From positions 20,478,030 through 20,542,029 of the forward strand of contig JAKZAP010000016.1 of assembly GCA_023053575.1 (NCBI GenBank): a stretch of 64,000 nucleotides of DNA, given 5' to 3'. The notes beneath the pieces are model-generated. The model did no database searches. It was not told the DNA's origin and saw nothing but the letters and a program-made list of their open reading frames with translations. Shown one piece after another: positions 21,326 through 32,760 of this stretch. Position numbers and translations under genes: made by a program. The DNA is from Branchinecta lynchi. Its lineage: Eukaryota; Arthropoda; Branchiopoda; Anostraca; Branchinectidae. How positions within the stretch are numbered: the stretch's first letter is position 1; the number at the start of each line of letters is the position of its first letter.

Positions 21326-21810
21326 GATACGATACTTTGCAAGCGAGTGGTAGGTCCGGAAAATTTGTTCCAGAGTTCTCGGACCCGACTTCCCGAGTCA
21401 AAGTTGATAGGTGATATGAGAAGCAGAAGAAAAGCTCGTTGTATTTTCTGCGAAGCTCGATCGTTTACTTTTTACGCAAAGTTCACATTGGCCTGACGGA
21501 AAGAATCCTGTATTGACCTGGAACTCCCAAAGTTTGATATAATTCTGCTAATTATAGCATGTTTGCTCTCCCAAGGGTAGTCCAGGTCACATTCCATTAT
21601 CAATTCGATGCGTTGAGATTTTTCAATTGGTGATGCAAGTGCAGAAAGTCTTGCCTGAAAATTCTGATGCTCATCTGATGTGTTCGTAGCAGAGGTGGCG
21701 CGAACGCAGAGATCTATGATCAGCCATAGAAATTTCGCGAGCAGAGAACGCTGCGACTTTAAAATTTGGTCACATGATCCTACTGTCCAAAGAGATCGGC
21801 TCGAAATTCA

Positions 21811-21816
21811 TTTATT
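21811..21816 (-). terminator. Candidate polyadenylation signal of gene 1
   Basis: AATAAA on the minus strand, 180 nt after the TAG at 21996; it is the first such hexamer I see downstream of the last exon. Confidence 0.45.
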
Positions 21817-21995
21817 TATAAACAACGTTATCACGATGAAGACCTTTTTCTCGCACGACTAGGTCACTAAAATTCCGATATTTACACAAGAAAGCTTTAA
21901 ATACGCGAACGGGCTAAAATATCACGGCGTCACTCTTGACTTGGGGGCGAAACTCAGGAAAGGGTAAATCACATTCATAAGGTTATAATCACAAC

Positions 21996-22082
21996 CTAAT
22001 CGTATCTTGTCGCTTCCTTCCACACGTCAGCTCCCTGCTTGACTTTTTCTCCGGCGTATTGTGCAGCGTCTGAAGCCTTGCG
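21996..22082 (-). CDS. Gene 1 last exon (C-terminus)
   Basis: A strong pyrimidine tract and CACAG precede CGCAAGGCTTCAG, phase 0. Twenty-eight codons (RKASDAAQYAGEKVKQGADV, then W, K, E, A, T, R, Y, D) end in TAG. The start continues the LEA-like helix of the previous exon (ASDAAQYAGEKVKQG). The C-terminus is not an ER-retention signal, so export is expected. Confidence 0.72.
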   Translation of the reverse strand, partial: RKASDAAQYAGEKVKQGADVWKEATRYD

Positions 22083-22299
22083 CTGTGAAAAAAAAAGAAA
22101 ATAAACAAACTTCAAGATCTTCCGGCTAATGGGCAAGGGCAAAGGCCGTGCTATTAATGGGCAAGGGCTGTGACCTTCCCCTTTCCGAAGTTGACTCATA
22201 GTTCGTAAAGACGAGAATTCCACATCTCAGAAATCAAGGATAGACCCAGACAGACGACCGACTAACGGGACGAAATTGGAAAATCGAGCGTTTTCAATA

Positions 22300-22520
22300 G
22301 ATGTGTTTTTGATCGAAGTTTGAAGTTCCCTTCAACCTCACAGGTCTTTGTTTAATTACCGTTTGTGTTCGCCGGTCACAGTTTCTTCGTCCTTCTATCT
22401 CTGACGATTGACCGTCGAACTTCGTGAACTGGCAAGCTCGAAGTTTGCTTGTACCGTCGAAGAAACGTCGAGGAAACGTCAACCGGGCAAGGATCGCCGG
22501 AGTCGTAAAAACACTAATTA
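22300..22520 (-). mobile_element. TAGTTGCG-family MITE, one half of a split copy
   Basis: GTTTTTGATCGAAGTTTG near 22304 and the following 200 bp match the right half of the element at 31991-32284 in reverse orientation. The other half lies at 24706-24790, after a 2.2-kb insertion. Confidence 0.7.
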
Positions 22521-24705
22521 ATAAATAATAGTAACAAGAGCTACGAGCTCATATGGCACTTGTACGAGTAGGCTGTACAAGAAAATAGATGAGAACGTCA
22601 CAAAATACACCCGCCATCCAAAAATGCGGTTCGGAAATAGAAATAGGATATTTAGTTTCACTCATTTCTGAGCAGTTCTGGCATCGTCTCGATTGTCTGT
22701 AGAAAATGCACATGACTGTTGAAACTTTCATCCCAATAAATCCATTTGTTTGATCCCTAGACGTGCTACACGATTTCCGGTACTCACTCTATCTCCACCT
22801 ACCGTGGCCGAATCTGGTTCGGAATAAAAGAAATCGACCACCCAAAGCATCTTCGTTTACACCATCTATCAAGTTTCACTCGAATCTGAGCATTTTTGGA
22901 AAGTTCCGGTACCCCCCCCCCCCCCCTCCCACCAACGTTGTCGGAGCCAGTTCGGGCCCAATCTCTTAATTCCCTGTTCCTGAACATCCAGTTTTACTGA
23001 AATTGGAGCATAGCCTATCTGCAAGTTTCCAGTACCCCCCCCTACCTTGGCCGAATCCGGCCCGGACGCCAAATAACAAATTTAGGCCGCATAAGCTCGG
23101 CACTGTCGAATTTGGATCTCATTCGGTCCATCCGTTTGGTTTTTGTGCATGTCAAAAGTCCCCCCACCCCCAATTCCCCTAATCGTGGTCGCATATGGTT
23201 CAAACGCATGTTTCACATGTCGAGGCCATCGATTCGTATCACCCATGAAGTTTCACTCGAATCAGACCACTCGTTCGCAATTTATAGAAGTCAATTTCCA
23301 CATTTCTCTTCTCTCGCTCCCCAAAAAATGCTCGGATCTAGGAACGGAAGTTTCCGGGGGTATGTTATGTCAGGTTCTTAAGTCAAGATAATTCGGGTCG
23401 CTAATATGCCTGCAAAGTTTCGTTGTCATTTTACATCTGGAACTATTCTAACTCACGACTACCGGAATTCCAGGAAACCCCCTCCAACTCCCCCCAGAGA
23501 GCCCGAAACCATCTGGCTCCGTCAATTTCATTTGTTCCATCCATTAAGTTCCGTCCCACTCCCTCTGCTTTTACAGTTTCTTGAGTTCCCCCCCCCCATC
23601 CCCACAGGTATCGGACCCGACCCAGACGTGACACTGAACGCCCGAGGCGATAGATCACCAGGCAAATTTCATTCAAATCCGATCACCCGTTCAAAAGTTA
23701 TGCACGCCACTAAATTCCGGACTCCCCATCCACCCACTCCCCCCTCGATGGTCGAGTCGGGGAAACGGCTGTACTCAAGTCAATCTGTTCGGATCTCTGA
23801 CATACCTGCCAAGTTTCATCGCCCTAGGACATCAGGAAGTATGCCGAACTCGCGGGATCCCTAGAAATCCGGACCCCACCCCAACTCCCCCAAAGTGCCC
23901 TGATCCGGTCCGGTTATGTCGATGACATGTCTAGGACTTGTGCTTGTTTTTCCCACCAAGTTTCATCCCGATCCCTCCACTCTAAGCGTTTCTGAAAATT
24001 TACGGTTCCCTCCTCCAACTCCCCCCAGTGTCATCGGATCCGGCCCAGATTTAAAGTGAGATGTCTGAGACACGAAGTCATCCTAAATATCAACTTTCAT
24101 CAAGATCCGATCACTCGTTTGCAAGCTAAAAATACCTCAAATTTTGGCTTCACCCTCCCTCCACCCCCCCCCCCCCCAGATGGTCGAATCGGGGAATTGA
24201 CGATTTCTTATTTAATCTGGTCGGGTCCCAGACATGCCTGTCAATTTCCATCGTCCCAGCACATCAGGAAGCACGGAACTCGCGGGATCACTACAAATTC
24301 GGACTTCTCCCCCCCCCCCCCAACTCCCCCGAAGTGAGCGGATCCGTTCCGGTTATATCCGTCACGTATCTACGACTTTTGCTTGTACTTTCCACCAAGT
24401 TCCATCCGAATCCCTCCACCCTAAGTGTTTTCCAAGCTTTCCGGTTTCCCCCTCCAAATCCCCCCAATGTCACCGGATCCGGTCTGGATTTAAAATGGAG
24501 GGTCTGAGACTCCCCTCCAGATGGTCGGATCGGGGAAGCGACCATTTCTAATTTAATCTGGTCCATTTCCTGATATGCCTGCCAAGTTTCATCGCCCTAG
24601 CTTATCTGGAAGTGCCCCAACTAGCAAAACCGGGACCGACAGACCGACTGACGGACAGAAATTACAATCGCTATGTGGCACTTGAGTAAGCTCAAGTGCA
24701 TAAAA
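22521..24705 (-). repeat. GGCACTTG-hairpin interspersed repeat, inserted in a MITE
   Basis: Minus-strand copy (C-rich on plus), bounded by AACAAGAGCTACGAGCTCAT then GGCACTTG on the left and GTGGCACTTGAGTAAGCTCA on the right. Internally it repeats a block of roughly 200-300 bp with AAGTTTCATC, GATCCGATCAC and CCCCCTCC boxes about eight times. Many open frames inside are by-products of this periodicity. Confidence 0.75.
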
Positions 24706-24790
24706 ACAGTGAACTTCGACGACGTTCGAAAACGGGGATTAAGCAACCGGCTACACTAACGGCGAACAAAATTTCGATCAAAAACGCTAA
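24706..24790 (-). mobile_element. TAGTTGCG-family MITE, other half of the split copy
   Basis: AGTGAACTTCGACGACGTTC through TTTCGATCAAAAACGC matches the left part of the family in reverse, completing the copy that begins at 22300. Confidence 0.65.
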
Positions 24791-25327
24791 TGCCTAGAGT
24801 TCTCCCTGTCGCGAGTCTAAACCAAGGCTCGGTACGACCATCGCGATTTGGAGTCATCCGTCGAAAGTTTCTCCGAGGCATGATTAAAGCTAACTACGGT
24901 ATTTGCAACGAGAATTAACCTTATCTCTACTGCGATAAGATTAATCCGATTAAGAAAAGATTTTTTTACTGTGTAGACAAACTCGAGGCTGATCATGACA
25001 AGAAAGTCAAATTTCAACACCTTCTTGTAGAGAAAATAAAACGGCACAACATGTCGAAGTAGAGAAACCTACCGGGTGCAAAATTCATATTTTTCAGCGC
25101 TTTTTGTCTCTGTTTCTCTTGTCGATCAGCTGTTTTCTTAATTTCTTTTAATAATTTGCTAACGATTCTCTGTCGTTTCTCCTTGAGAAGATGTGTGTTC
25201 CATCAGCTGTTCGATGTAATCTTTTGGAACTGCTCGTTACCTAAGCCCCCCCCCCCCCCCCTCCTATGCACCTATGCTATAGGTATACAATTTTGGGGAT
25301 CGGTCCAAGGAAAAATGCGCCACTTAC

Positions 25328-25573
25328 CGCTACTGTGTCGTAGGCCGATCCTACTGTATCCTTCACGGCGGCAGCCCCTTGCGCCGTCTTGTCATACGCG
25401 GCCACCGGCACCTCCCTTGCAGTGTCGTAAGCAGATCCGGCTGCATGCTTCACGCTATCGTAGGCGCTACCAGCTACTCCAGCTGCCGCACCTGCCGCTT
25501 GCTTCGTCGTGTCCAAGGTGGCCTGCGGTGCCTGCACAACGGCGTCGTACATGTTCCCAGCGGCATTTTTCAC
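25328..25573 (-). CDS. Gene 1 exon 7: Ala-rich LEA-like helices
   Basis: The acceptor AATTATAG precedes GTGAAAAATGCC and the donor is GTAGCG then GTAAGT, both phase 0; 82 codons. The motif SAYDSVKHAAGSAYDTARE is repeated in form as VGSAYDTVA, spaced by Ala/Gly-rich stretches (TTKQAAGAAAGVAG). Its Y-D-x-V/A-K-x-A-A pattern is the same as in the central part of exon 6, so this exon extends that helical array. It is followed about 3.2 kb later by the stop exon. Confidence 0.8.
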
Positions 25574-25955
25574 CTATAATTTTCCAAATATTAAAATGAA
25601 TAAGGCCGTAAAGAGGATTCACGGCTCACCGTGCCAAACCATACGGACTGTAGTCTGGTGACGAGACCAGTCGGACAGCAACAGAAAACTACCGGTATGC
25701 ACCAAGGGATCACTGGCACCAGCGATCCCACCTAGAGGCCACCCTTCAATCGAGCTTCGAGGGGAGGGGGGGGGACAATGATGAATGAGAAAAGACGGAG
25801 CTGACAGAGCGTGGGAAGTCGGTCGAAACACAACTTTAGCTGATCTTGTCACTTCTAGTAGATTGATCTGCAATTAACCTGACCGATATGACACTGGAGT
25901 CCTAAAAAGCAACAGTGAAGTCCTAAAAAGCAGCAGTTTAGTCGTAGCAGCTTAC

Positions 25956-28900
25956 CTTTTGGAAGACGTTTGTGTTTCCTTCTGGTTCCTGCCGCAGAGC
26001 GTCTTGTGCCTGCTGGTACACTCGTTGTCCCGCCTGCTGACCAGAAGTATAGGCATCCCCAGCCGCCCGTCTCGCTCTTTCTGCCACGTCTGATGCCTGA
26101 TCGGACGCGCCCTGGAAAGGGTGCATCACCGTGTCAGCAACCCTGTGCATGAAACCCTGGCCTTGCTGCGCAGCCTCTTCTGCCTGCCTACGAACTCGCT
26201 CAGCTGCGTCTTGTGCTTGACCTGCTCCTTGGCTGAATGGATGCAGTGCGGTATCTGCTGCTCTGTGCAAAAAGCCTTGGCCTTGCTCTGCAGCTTCTTC
26301 TGCTTGCCGTCGAACACGTTCTGCTGCATCCTGGGCCTGGTCAGCTCCTTGGCGGAATGGATGCATTACGGTATCGGCTGCTCTGTGCAAAAAGCCTTGG
26401 CCTTGCTCTGCTGCTTCTTCTGCTTGCCGTCGAACACGTTCTGCTGCATCCTGAGCTTGCTCAGCTCCTTGGCGGAATGGATGCATTACAGTATCGGCTG
26501 CTCTGTGCAAAAAGCCTTGGCCTTGCTCTGCAGCTTCTTCTGCTTGTCTCCGAACACGTTCTGCTGCATCCTGGGCTTGGTCAGATCCTTGGCGGAATGG
26601 ATGCATTACAGTATCGGCTGCTCTGTGCAAAAAGCCCTGGCCTTGCTCTACCGCCTCTTCTGCCTGTCGTCGAACACGTTCTGCCGAGTCTTGCGCTTGA
26701 TCTGCTCCCTGGCTAAAGGGGTGCATCACGGTGTCAGCTACTCTGTGTACGAAACCTTGTCCTTGTTGTGCAGCCTCTTCTGCCTGTCGTCGCACACGTT
26801 CTGCTGCATCCTGTGCTTGGTCGGCTCCTTGGCTAAATGGATGCATCACTGTGTCTGCTACCTTGTGCATGAAACCTTGACCTTGTTGGGAAGCTTCTTC
26901 CGCCTGTCGTCGGACTCGTTCTGCTGCGTCCTGAGCTTGGTGTGCTCCCTGGCTAAACGGATGCATCACAGTGTCAGCGACTCTGTGCACGAAACCTTGG
27001 CCTTGCTGGGCGACCTCTTCTGCCTGTCGTCGAACACGTTCTGCAGCATCCTGAGCTTGATCTGCTCCCTGACTGAACGGATGCATCACGGTGTCAGCTG
27101 CTCGTTGTAGAAAGCCTTGGCCTTGCTGCGAAGCCTCTTCTGCCTGCCTGCGAACTCGTTCAGCTGCGTCTTGCGCTTGGTCTGCTCCTTGGCTGAAAGG
27201 ATGCATTACGGTGTCGGCTACTCTGCGCACAAAACCCTGGCCTTGCTGGGAAGCCTCTTCAGCTTGTCGGCGAACCCGTTCGGCCGCGTCCTGTGCTTGG
27301 TCAGCTCCTTGGCTGAACGGGTGCAAGACGGTATCTGCGACTTTGTGGAGAAACCCCTGACCTTGTTCAACAGCTTGCTGCCCCTGGTCTTCTGCTGCTC
27401 GCCTTGCCCGCTCGTAAGCCTGCTGAGCTTGGTCTGACCCTGCGCTGAATGGTGCAGTTATCGTATCCTTAACCTTGTGCAGAAGTCCCTGACCTTGGTC
27501 TTGAGCTTCATGGGCCATGCCTTGCGCCTGACCATAGGCATCTCCTGCCATCTGTCGTGTTGCGTCATATGCTTGCGAAGCCTGGTCGGAAGCAGATCTG
27601 AAGGGGGCGGCTACGGTTTCCTTTACTTTATCATAAAGTCCTCTGCTCTGATCCTGCGCTTGTTGATAGGTATCCTGAGCCTGTTGGTATGTATCTCGTG
27701 CAGTTCTCTGCAGATACTCAGGCACCACAGCGTCCTTCACATTTCGAGCAGTCCGAGCTGCTTGGCCGAACACATCTCGGGCTGCACTGTAAGCTTCGTC
27801 ATAGGCTCTTTGAGTCCTGTCTGGAGCACTCACGAAAACATTCTTCACCTTGTCAAAAATACCCTGAGGTGGCTCAGGTTCGCCAACCACATTTTCGTAC
27901 GATCGGCGAGCAGCCTCGTATGCCTGGTTGTACAGGTGCTTGGTCTGATCCGTGCCAAGGTTTAATGCATGCTTGATCTTGTCCATGACTCCTTCACCAC
28001 CCTGTTTTACGAACTCTCCAGTGTTCTCTGCAGTCTGCACAGTCTGCTCATACGCAGAGCGTGCAGCGTCAAAGGCTTGATCGTACGCAGTCCTCGCCGT
28101 TTCCCCAACCGAGCCCGCTGTTTCTCTCACATTTCTTGCGCCTTGCTGTGCGTAATCTGCTGCACGATAAGCCGTGTCCTTCACCTGGTCTGCCCCATAC
28201 TGTGCAGTACTCTTTGCCTGGTCGTACGCTCCCTGTGCAGTATCACGAACCTGTTCTGCACCGTGTTGTGCGTAGCTTGCAGCCTGATCATACGCCCCAT
28301 GCGCAGTATCACGGACTTTCTGTGCACCTTGCTGTGCGACGTCTGCAGCCTGGTGCATGGTATTTGCGGCGGTGTCCTTGGTGCCTTGGTAAGCTGATTG
28401 CATCGTGTCTGCGGCTCTGCCGTAGGTCGACTGCGCCTGCTGTTGAGTGTCACGAGCGGCACGAGACAGCTCCTCTGAAGAAGTGAATGGGTGCAATATT
28501 CTGTCAACTACACCAGGGCCTTGGAATACTTCTTCTGCCTGTTGTGCAGTCTGCTTCAGCTGCTGCTGTGCATCTCTAGCCTTTCGTAATAATTCTTCTG
28601 ATGATGTGAATGGGTGCAGAATCTGGTCAACAACTCCAGCTGGCAAGGGGGCGGACTCACCAGGATACCTTGCTTCTCTCTTCTGCCTCTCCAACTCTTC
28701 GCTGGAAGTAAACGGATGCAGAATGTGCTCAGCAATGGATGGGCGATCCTCCGCAATGTGGCGCTGTTCGCGATTTTGCCTTTCCAGTTCTTCAGCAGGG
28801 GTCAGTGGGTGCAGTGCTTTTTGAATCAAGCCTGGCTGGTCAGACTCCCTAGCTTTCGCCTCACGCACATTCCGATTAAGCTCGGCTTCGGGAGTGAGGG

Positions 28901-29326
28901 GGTGAGCTAGGCGGTCTAAGATGCCAGGGGCTTGCTCTGGGGTTCCTAGTGCTTCGGCACGAGCTCTTCGCTCAAGCTCTTCTGGACTCGTGAAGGGGTG
29001 CTTGATCTTGTCGATAACCGACGGCCCGAAGTTCTCCCCAGTTTCCCTCGTCTGTATGATATGCGGCTCATTTCCATATCCAGAATCACTGACGAAGACG
29101 CTCTTCACCTTGTCAAAGGCACCTTGAGCAGTACCTGTTGCAGCATCGTAAGCTCCTCGTGCGGTATCTGCAGCTTGGCCTGCAGTTTGCGAGACGGTGT
29201 CTTTGACGCGTTCGTATACTCCGGGAGCGGTCTCACGAGCGTGGCGTTCGGCTTCTTCTCGAAGACGTTGGGTTTCATCCCCAGAACTGCTGAAGACGTT
29301 CTTTACTTTGTCGAACATGCTTTGGC
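25956..29326 (-). CDS. Gene 1 exon 6: giant repeat exon of the secreted LEA-like protein
   Basis: The acceptor TTTCTTTTTCAG precedes GCCAAAGCATG and the donor is CAAAAG then GTAAGC; phase 1 in, phase 0 out, 1123 codons without a stop (protein residues 214-1336). In order: MFDKVKNVF helices; six modules of about 38-40 residues with a core like ILHPFTSSEELERQKRE (about 315-540); an 11-mer-like region rich in TAQGAYDQA, QQGAQKVRDTA and similar (about 540-730); DKVKNVF/DKVKET linkers; then about eleven 40-residue units of the type VMHPFSQGADQAQD plus AAERVRRQAEE (about 868-1300). I see no Cys. The exon's GC content and codon regularity differ sharply from the AT-rich introns. Repeat number probably varies between alleles. 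Confidence 0.9.
26105..27365 (-). repeat. In-frame 120-bp tandem array encoding 40-residue HPF modules
   Basis: The units step by exactly 120 bp (for example the CCTTG starts at 26761, 26881, 27001, 27121 and 27241). Ten near-identical units plus a diverged last one encode G-Q-G-F, then H/R-K/R-V/A-A-D-T-V-M-H-P-F, then Q-A-Q-D-A-A-E-R-V-R-R-Q-A-E-E. The unit length keeps frame and about eleven helical turns. Neighbouring units are most alike, as unequal crossing-over would produce. Confidence 0.92.
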
Positions 29327-29689
29327 CTGAAAAAGAAAGAAATCATCACCAACTGAGGTTAAGGATTACGTTCCTAGATGATGGCTTACAAACGAACTGT
29401 AAAGAGTTTGATAGTCGCTTAGAATCGCAAAAAACAAAAAAAAAAAAACAGTGGGAACATTAAGTTAGCACGGCTAGAAGCACGAACTTTACTGTAAGAA
29501 TGTTTCTATTGGAACTCAACCCCCCCCCCCCCCCTTGGGACTAACAAGAGCTGGCTGCTCATAAGCCGCATGGGTCAGAACGATACGAGGAAAGGAAGCT
29601 ACCAGCAAGTTACTAATGTAATGGCAATCCTGTTAGCGCGCAGCTACTCCAATACAAAAGTGACAATACTCTGCAAGGAACTTGAGTTT

Positions 29690-31010
29690 TTCTGGCACTT
29701 GCCTTCCGGCCAAGTGTCATATACCGATCACTTTTCCGTCGGTCTGTCGGTCGTTCGGTTACTCCGGTGTTCACGAGTTAGGGTATTTTCAGATAAGCTA
29801 GGACGATGAAACCTGGCAGGCATATGAGGGACCCGACCAAACTAAGTTGGAAATAGTCACTTGCCCGATCCGACCATCGTGGGGGGAGGGAGGGGAGCCG
29901 GAATTTAGTGGCATGCATGACTTTCGAACGGGTTATCGGATTTTAATGAAATTCGATATATGGAAAGACGTCATGTCTCGGATGTCTCATTTCAAGTCCG
30001 GACCGAATCTGATGAATGTGGGAGGGGGAGGCGGAGTGGGGACCGGAAATCATGTGACACGGTGAGTGGGAGGATCGGGATGAAACTTGGCGAGAGGAAC
30101 AAGTACTAGCCCAGGTACATCATTGACAGAACCAGACGGGATTCGTGCACTGTAGGGGGAGTTGGAGGGGGATCCGGAATTCCGGTGATTATGGAGTTAA
30201 GCTACTTCCAGGTGGGTTAGGACAGTGAAACTTGGCAAGCATACCAGGGACCAAACCAAAATAACTCGGAAATAGTCGCTTCCCCGATCTGACCACCGTG
30301 GGGGACAGGAGGGAAGGGTTATCCGAAATCTAGAGGTACGTATATCTTTGGAACGGGTGATCGGATCTTAATGAAACTTGATATTTGGAAAGACCTCGTG
30401 TTTCGGATATCCCATGTGAAATCCGAACCGGATCCGATTATTTTTTGAGGGGGAGTCAGAGGAGGGAGCCGTAAATCTTGTGACGCGCTTAGAGTGGAGC
30501 GATTGGGATGAAACTTGGTAGGAAGATCAAGCACAGGCCCTAGATTTATCAGTGACAGAACTGGATCGGAATCGAGCACTGCGGGGGAGTTAGATAGGGG
30601 GGGGGGGGGGCGGTACTCCGGTGATCACGAGTTAAGATACTTCCATGTGCTAGGGCCATGAAACCTGGCTTGAACATTAGAGGCCTGACATGATTAGATT
30701 CATTCTAGCCTCAAAGGTTTTGACTGAATTTCTTAAAGTACAAATGATACTTTTGAGCAAAATATACATTTCATTCTCCCGATTTTTGCTTCAAGAGTTT
30801 TTATTACAGACGAATTTTTAGCGCCCCTAAAGTGAGCATCATCACAGCCAAATCCATTACCAAATGACACGTTCTTGTGAAATCCAAGGACCCATTATCT
30901 TAAACTTTTGCTTACAAATAACCACAACAAACCCACGAACTGAAGAATTCCTACTTTCATCCTCTGGCCCAGCCTTGCAAGTGCCATATGAGCTTCCAGC
31001 TCTTGTTTTT
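29690..31010 (+). repeat. GGCACTTG-hairpin interspersed repeat
   Basis: Plus-oriented copy from TGGCACTTGCCTTCCGGCCA to CAAGTGCCATATGAGCTTCC followed by AGCTCTTG. It contains about five G-rich internal units with GGACGATGAAACCTGGCA-like and GTGGGGGAG-like boxes. It lies in the intron upstream of the giant exon. Confidence 0.75.
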
Positions 31011-31988
31011 GAAGAGGTTAATAGGAAGTATGAGGTTGATGAAGCATCGTAGCTGACGTATTCGTTGTATATTCTTCGAGGTGATTTAATCGAAACTTTT
31101 AAAATTTGCCATAGTTATTATGATAACATTAGGCCTGATGATGTCAACCATAACGGTCTCAGAGGACACAACTTGAAACTGGGTGGTAAGAAGTTCCGAA
31201 AAGACATCGGAAAATGGAGCTTTAGTAGAATGTTGGAATAATCTCCCAGAAAGTGTTGTAAATGCCGAAAATATCAACCAATTCAAAGCAGGTGTCGACT
31301 ACCACCTGGCTGAAATTCAATTTAGTGTGTAAAGTGTCCCGAGAAATTTATAGAGGCGAAAGCCTTATTACTGCAATTATATTATTATTATTATACTATT
31401 ATACATTATTTGAATACATGGAAATATTTAAGTATTACAATTATTAGTTGGAGTGTCTGGATTACCAATACTCAGCCCATCAATCCACCAGTTGAAACTT
31501 GTGGGTACATCCAGAAGCACATACTGACTACGGATAAACGAAATAGATCTTGACAACAAATCAGAGAAAAAGAAAAAAAATATAGCTGGTGCGCGGACAA
31601 ACAGTAAAAAAAACGCAGCTAAATATTTGGCAATATCCGTTTCTTTCAATATTTTGTTTAGGTTTTCTGTCATTCCTAGTTAAAATCAACAGTTTCAAGG
31701 GAAAATCCACCTGAAATATTCAACACAATTTCACCCACCCAATTTTGTTGACTAACTGAATATCCTTCAGCCTACGCCGCCGAATATAATTCAATGTTAG
31801 AATACCTGTGTTCGGCAGGAAATCATGGAAGATCTTCCATCACTCCAGTCTTTCTTACCCCCAATCGTCCAATCCGGCCCAGACCCCAAGATAGTATTCC
31901 TTCTTATAATTCCCTCAACAGAGCGTTCCCGCTATAATATGTCGATGTTTTGTATCCGTCTGACCGACGAAGTAAAAAGCACTGAAAC
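31011..31988. other. Intron sequence without a recognised element
   Basis: AT-rich intron sequence of gene 1. I see no exon-like frame with splice borders and no copy of the named repeats. Confidence 0.4.
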
Positions 31989-31990
31989 TA

Positions 31991-32284
31991 GTTGCGTTTT
32001 TGATCGAAGTTTTGTTCGCCGTTCGCTTAGCCGGTTGCTTAATTTCCGTTTTTGAACGCCGTCGAAGTTCACCGTTTGCTTAATTAGTGTTTTAACGGCT
32101 CCGGTGATCCTTGCCAGGTCGACGTTTCTTCGACGATTCAAGCAAACTTCGAACTTGCTAGGGCACGAAGTTCTGACGGTCAGAGTTTGAAGGACGAAGG
32201 AACAGTGACCGGCGACCAAAAACGGTATTTAAGCAGAGACCTTTGAGGTTGAAGGTAACTTCAAACTTCGATCAAAAACGCAAC
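31991..32284 (+). mobile_element. TAGTTGCG-family MITE, intact copy, 294 bp
   Basis: The termini GTTGCGTTTTTGATCGAAGT and ACTTCGATCAAAAACGCAAC are perfect inverted repeats of 20 bp or more, flanked by TA on both sides (31989-31990, 32285-32286). It has no coding capacity. Its right end is 16 bp from the donor site of exon 5 (32300). Confidence 0.85.
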
Positions 32285-32300
32285 TACTGACTTATTTTAC

Positions 32301-32447
32301 CTTCGTCTTGAGATTGCTTTCTACCAGCTTCTTCGTACACTCGATCGACCGCTTCAGCGCTAATGTCGTACATGGACTCGGCCTTGTCTTTGACGGGATT
32401 AAAGCTCTTGTCAAGAGCCCGAAGTATCCGTTTGTACCACGATTTGG
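32301..32447 (-). CDS. Gene 1 exon 5: LEA-like segment, hidden by a longer frame
   Basis: The acceptor CTCCACTTCAG precedes CCAAATCGTGG and the donor is GACGAAG then GTAAAA; 147 bp, phase 1 in and out. The spliced frame reads KSWYKRILRALDKSFNPVKD, then KAESMYDISAEAVDRVYEEA and RKQSQDE. The VKDKAESMYD and AVDRVYEEA runs match the style of the other exons. A longer open frame on the same strand is shifted by one register here. Both junction codons work: A plus CC (Thr) and G plus GC (Gly). Without this exon the 34410 donor still joins 29326 in frame, so it could be a cassette exon. Confidence 0.72.
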
Positions 32448-32599
32448 CTGAAGTGGAGAAAGAGGTACTTCAAAAACACGTCGCAGTACCAGGGCCCAGC
32501 CAGGATATTCGAAAGTCGCTTGCGATTCGAAATGGCATCCTACTTCAACCGCTTTTGTCCCAGTCGCCCAATGAGCTTCCTGGCTAAGGCAGAGAATCG

Positions 32600-32760
32600 G
32601 AGATCCGGATTCCGGGGGAAAAACTTTTCCGGCAAAAACTTTTATCATAATATCCGGTTTCGTCCAGATTCCGGGTGAAATACTTGTCCGACGAGAAAAT
32701 GTTTTTCATTTAGATGTTCAGGATGTTTTCTTATCCCTAAATCAAACATCTACAAACTGT
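32600..32760 (-). repeat. GGGATCCC-type repeat fragment
   Basis: TCCGGATTCCGGG, ATTCCGGGTGAAATACTTGT and CTTATCCCTAAATC are minus-strand versions of the internal sub-repeat. Only about one unit is left. Confidence 0.5.

Noticed and set aside
23112..24566. Overlapping frames of 80-150 codons on both strands
   Set aside because: They lie in the internally repeated GGCACTTG-type repeat, which has the same frames at 50.7 and 58 kb; no codon structure or start/splice signals.
26121..27110. Open frame of 329 codons on the plus strand, rich in Leu/Ser/Cys
   Set aside because: It is the antisense of the 120-bp in-frame array of gene 1; the period of 40 codons keeps other frames open by default. Composition is unlike a real protein and it has no splice context.
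27477..28910. Several plus-strand frames of 95-162 codons
   Set aside because: Also antisense shadows of the giant exon; they end wherever the module pattern changes.
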